Origin: Deltaproteobacteria bacterium
Lineage (GTDB): Bacteria; Myxococcota_A; Polyangia; HGW-17
Direction: 5' to 3'
DNA length: 8,196 bases
NCBI GenBank assembly: GCA_003249585.1
Contig: QKIM01000266.1
Coordinates: 1 to 8,196 of the forward strand
Under the pieces are notes generated by a model. It worked only from the letters and a program-made list of their open reading frames with translations, was not told the origin of the DNA and did no database searches. The translations under genes and the position numbers were made by a program. This document shows positions 5,354 through 8,196 of this stretch, piece by piece; the first letter of the stretch is position 1; every line of letters begins with the position of its first letter.

Positions 5354-7669
5354 ATGACCGAACCCGAGAACAATCCCTTCGAATTCCAGGGACCCAAGGC
5401 CGACGCTTCGGGGATCGACTGGAAGCGGGCGATCCATATTGTCCAACGCTATTTCTGGATCGTCCTGCTCTTTGGTGCCGGGGGCATCTCCCTGGCCTTC
5501 GTCTCCACAAAACGGCAGACCCCCCTCTTCCGCACCCAGGCGACGGTGATCATCTCCAGTCAACTCCCATCCTATCTGGGGTCACAGCTCAAGAACAGCA
5601 TCAGCGACATCACCGAGGACTACTGGCACGAGAAGCGCTATCTGGAAACCCAGTACGAGATCATCAAGAGCACCCAGCTCGCCCTGTTCACGGCGCAGCG
5701 CATGAAGCCCCAGAACGTGTTCCGGCTGCTGCGGACTCCGCAGTTCTCCCAGCGGGAGCCGACCCCCTTCGAGTTGCAGCGCGCCGCCGCCATAATCAGG
5801 ACCTCCATCCAGGTGGTGCCCCGGGCCGAGAGCCGCATCGTCGGCATCATGGCCGTCAGCAGCGATCCCTTCATGGCCATGACCATCGCCAACGACGTGG
5901 CGGAGTCTTACATCGAAGAGAACCTCAAGCGGCGGCTCTCCTCCACCAAGAGCGCCTCCACCTGGCTGGACAAGCAGCTCGGCATCCTCCGTGACAAGCT
6001 GGACAGCTCCGAGAAACAGCTCTATAAATTCAAACTCGACAACAAGATCGTGGACATCTCCCTCGATCAGCACCTCAAGACCGTCTCCGCGGTTATCCTC
6101 AACCGGACCATGCAGGTGGAGAAGTACGCCACCGAGCTCCTCCTCATCGAGACCAAGATCAACATGTTCCGTAAGTTGAGAAAGAAAGACCCGTCCATCG
6201 ATGCGGCGGGAGATTTTCTCCACTCCACGACCATGGCCACGCTGCGGACCACCTACTACGATGTCCTCGGGAAGCTGCAGGCCCTCAAGGTGGATCTGCT
6301 GGAGCGCAACCCTCTGGTGCTCAAGCAGGAGAAAATCGTCGAACTGAGCCAGAAGAACATCAGAAACGAGCTGCAGCTCATGGATCGGACCATCGCCGCC
6401 GAATACAGCGCCGCCGTGGCCAACCTCGGGACCATGAAGAAGTGGCTCGAGGACTCCCGCAAGGAGGCGCTGGCGCTGGGCAAGGTGGAGATTGAATACA
6501 AGAAGCTGGCGAGGGAGCGTGACGAGACCGCCAAGCTCTACGAGCTGGTCCTCGCGCGGCTCAAGGAGACGGGGCTGGCCGAGGAGCTCAAGACCAACAA
6601 CATCCGCATGCTGGATCCCGCCATTCAGCCAAGGGTCCCCTTCAAGCCCGTGCTGGTGCTCAACCTCGCCCTCGGACTGGCGCTCGGACTCTTCCTCGGC
6701 TGCTGCATCATGGTGCTCCTGTATTACCTGGACAACACCCTCAAGAGCCAGGAGGAGGTGGAGCAGTATCTGAGGGCCTCCTTCCTCGGGCACATCCCGC
6801 TGATGCCCCATCACCACATCAACACGCCGGAGTACGACCTCTTCATCTTCAACCACCCGCGCTCCTCCATAGCAGAATCCGTCCGCTCCATCCGGACCAA
6901 CATCATGTTCATGTCGCCGGACAAGCGCATCAAGACCCTGGTGGTGACCAGCGCCTCGCCCCTCGAGGGCAAGACCACCCTCTCCTCCTATCTCGCCATC
7001 TCCATGGCCATGAGCGGAGAGAAGACCCTCCTGGTCGATGCGGACATGCGAAAGCCACGAATCCACAAGGTCTTTTCCATGAAACCCCAGCACGGGTTCT
7101 CTTCCCTCATCGTGGGCAAGTCGACCTTCGAGGAGGCCATCGCCGAGACCCACGTCCCCAATCTGTATGTGCTGCCCTGCGGACCCATCCCCCCCAACCC
7201 CGCCGAGCTGCAGCAGTCCGAACATTTCGACGAGCTCTTCGAGCAGTTGAGCCAGCGGTTCGACCGCATCGTCTTCGATTCTCCCCCCGTGGGACTGGTG
7301 GCTGATCCTGCCATCATCGGGCAGAAGGTCGACGGCGTCATCGTGGTGACCCGCTTCGGACAGACCACAAGGCACATGCTCAAGAACGCCTTCATGGTCC
7401 TCTCCAAGGTCAAGATCAACATCCTCGGCGGCATCATGAACTACGTGGACGAGAAGCGCTGGGGACAGCGGAGCTATTACTTCAAGGGCGGTAAAAAGGG
7501 ACGCTACGGGTACTACTACCAGTCGAACTACGGCTACTACAGTGAGGAGGACCCCGAGGGTGATCCCAGGGATCCCGAGGGGAAGGCGCCTGAAGAGAAA
7601 GAAAAATCCTCCAAAGCCAAGAGACGTGGTGGATCCGGGGATGGTGAGGGGTCTTCTGGCCGCAGCTAG
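5354..7669 (+). CDS. Wzc-type polysaccharide chain-length regulator fused to BY-family tyrosine autokinase
   Basis: Inner-membrane polysaccharide co-polymerase that sets chain length and assists export, cycling through tyrosine phosphorylation. In 771 residues: first membrane helix about 34-51; a periplasmic Wzz domain with long helical stretches (about 180-420); the Pro-rich DPAIQPRVPFKP (421-432); second helix about 433-458; then the cytosolic kinase. The kinase has Walker A SASPLEGKTT (533-542, Lys540), Walker A' LLVDADMRKP (559-568), the GPIPPNPAEL motif (610-619) and Walker B IVFDSPP (639-645). Nine tyrosines cluster at 708-729, the autophosphorylation region. Unusually, about 41 charged, Gly/Ser-rich residues follow the cluster, which normally ends such proteins. 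ATG 5354 is the only sensible in-frame start after residues that do not look coding. It is divergent from the glycosyltransferase. A matching outer-membrane Wza-type exporter and a phosphatase are not in the window. Confidence 0.93.
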   Translation: MTEPENNPFEFQGPKADASGIDWKRAIHIVQRYFWIVLLFGAGGISLAFVSTKRQTPLFRTQATVIISSQLPSYLGSQLKNSISDITEDYWHEKRYLETQYEIIKSTQLALFTAQRMKPQNVFRLLRTPQFSQREPTPFELQRAAAIIRTSIQVVPRAESRIVGIMAVSSDPFMAMTIANDVAESYIEENLKRRLSSTKSASTWLDKQLGILRDKLDSSEKQLYKFKLDNKIVDISLDQHLKTVSAVILNRTMQVEKYATELLLIETKINMFRKLRKKDPSIDAAGDFLHSTTMATLRTTYYDVLGKLQALKVDLLERNPLVLKQEKIVELSQKNIRNELQLMDRTIAAEYSAAVANLGTMKKWLEDSRKEALALGKVEIEYKKLARERDETAKLYELVLARLKETGLAEELKTNNIRMLDPAIQPRVPFKPVLVLNLALGLALGLFLGCCIMVLLYYLDNTLKSQEEVEQYLRASFLGHIPLMPHHHINTPEYDLFIFNHPRSSIAESVRSIRTNIMFMSPDKRIKTLVVTSASPLEGKTTLSSYLAISMAMSGEKTLLVDADMRKPRIHKVFSMKPQHGFSSLIVGKSTFEEAIAETHVPNLYVLPCGPIPPNPAELQQSEHFDELFEQLSQRFDRIVFDSPPVGLVADPAIIGQKVDGVIVVTRFGQTTRHMLKNAFMVLSKVKINILGGIMNYVDEKRWGQRSYYFKGGKKGRYGYYYQSNYGYYSEEDPEGDPRDPEGKAPEEKEKSSKAKRRGGSGDGEGSSGRS

Positions 7670-7850
7670 TTCGACCGCACCCTCATCTCGTTTGAGCGCA
7701 CTTTCCATGAAATAATTCCGGGGCTTTTCGGTTGAATAAGGGCTGTGTTTCGGGGTAGAACCCTGAGCATGGAGTGTCTGCTCTAGGGCCCGTTCATACG
7801 GTCACCCACGACGCCCCTGCCCCTGACAAAGCATGAAAGGCTTTATGGTA
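7670..7850. other. Intergenic region with an imperfect hairpin, no gene seen
   Basis: Between the Wzc-like stop and the next gene. CCCTGAGCA (7761-7769) pairs with TGCTCTAGGG (7779-7788) with one bulged T, and GAAC (7758-7761) and GTTC (7792-7795) could extend the stem. No T-tract follows, so it is not a standard intrinsic terminator. A weak sigma-70-like pair, TTGAAT (7732-7737) and TAGAAC (7756-7761), could drive the downstream gene. Both are low-confidence observations. Confidence 0.25.
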
Positions 7851-8196
7851 ATGAGGACTTATATTTTTTCGCTCGTCTCGATGCTGTGCCTCACCCTGGC
7901 GGCTCCCCGCCCGGTCTTCGGCGCCCAGGACCCCGCCAGGGCGTCGTTCATGAACATGAAATTGACCATCCTCTACGTGATCCACCGGTATGTGGCGCCC
8001 GATCGCATCGATCCCTCGAAGATGTTCTATTCGGGCCTCGCCGGAGCGGCCAAGGGGACCCCGGAGGTCATGATCAGCAGGTCGGGGAGCAAGATCCTGG
8101 TCAGCGTCGGGAACAAACATCTCAAGGTCGATGGGCATATCGCCTCCCCCATTTACCTGGTCGGGGCCTTCCAGCAGGTCTTCGACTTTCTCAAGA
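7851..8196 (+). CDS. Secreted protein resembling the N-terminal domain of S41 C-terminal processing peptidases (partial)
   Basis: The frame is open from the start codon to the window edge, so only the first 115 or so residues are visible. The start MRTYIFSLVSMLCLTLAAPRP is a signal peptide ending near VFGAQ. After it comes ILYVIHRYVAPDRIDPSKM, then TPEVMISRSGSKILVSVG, resembling the region before the PDZ domain in proteobacterial S41 (CtpA/Prc-like) proteases, where a YVDP-RIDPK-M segment is followed by PEV-V. The PDZ and catalytic Ser/Lys region would lie beyond the window, so protease activity is inferred. Start choice is uncertain: ATG 7833, 7845 and 7851 are in frame; AAGG at 7837-7840 has the best spacing for 7851. 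It lies 180 nt after the Wzc-like gene and may have its own promoter. Confidence 0.65.
   Translation, partial: MRTYIFSLVSMLCLTLAAPRPVFGAQDPARASFMNMKLTILYVIHRYVAPDRIDPSKMFYSGLAGAAKGTPEVMISRSGSKILVSVGNKHLKVDGHIASPIYLVGAFQQVFDFLK

Noticed and set aside
5582..7708. Long open frame of about 700 codons antisense to the Wzc-like gene
   Set aside because: It mirrors the codon bias of a GC-rich gene, gives a repetitive Gly/Val/His/Glu/Leu-rich translation without domains, and the sense strand encodes a textbook kinase.

Overview
The window is GC-rich bacterial DNA, with strong GC preference at third codon positions in the genes and AT-rich gaps between them. It carries an envelope/exopolysaccharide-type gene neighbourhood. 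A well-matched sigma-54 (-24/-12) promoter, a fused Wzc-type tyrosine autokinase, a SPASM-type radical SAM enzyme and the apparent start of an S41-type processing peptidase would suit a deltaproteobacterial-type organism (Desulfobacterota/Myxococcota-like). That placement is inference; no marker gene is present.

Layout. Positions 1-1116 (+): the last codons of an unidentified gene, then 14 nt later a radical SAM/SPASM enzyme. Its stop codon directly abuts the stop of a convergent minus-strand unit. That unit (2885 down to 1117) is a PhnW-like PLP aminotransferase followed after 5 nt by a small exported protein; it has a strong ribosome binding site and a sigma-54-like promoter at 2938-2954. 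Upstream on the same strand lies a translationally coupled pair (5190 down to 3143): a GT4-family glycosyltransferase and an MNT/NTP_transf_5-type nucleotidyltransferase overlapping by GTGA. Divergent from it, across a 163 nt AT-rich gap, is a 771-residue Wzc-like chain-length regulator/BY-kinase (5354-7669). After a 180 nt gap the window ends inside a secreted protein resembling the N-terminal domain of S41 C-terminal processing peptidases.

How they fit. The glycosyltransferase and the Wzc-like kinase are typical parts of a Wzx/Wzy-type exopolysaccharide or capsule pathway (sugar addition in the cytosol, chain-length control at the inner membrane). The nucleotidyltransferase and the PhnW-like aminotransferase may supply or attach an unusual substituent; an aminophosphonate is one possibility, but no PEP mutase is visible. 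The radical SAM enzyme looks like a peptide/protein maturase or cofactor enzyme without a visible substrate, and may be unrelated to the polysaccharide genes. No tRNA, rRNA, CRISPR array, IS element or phage gene was seen, and no stretch over 300 nt lacks a gene.
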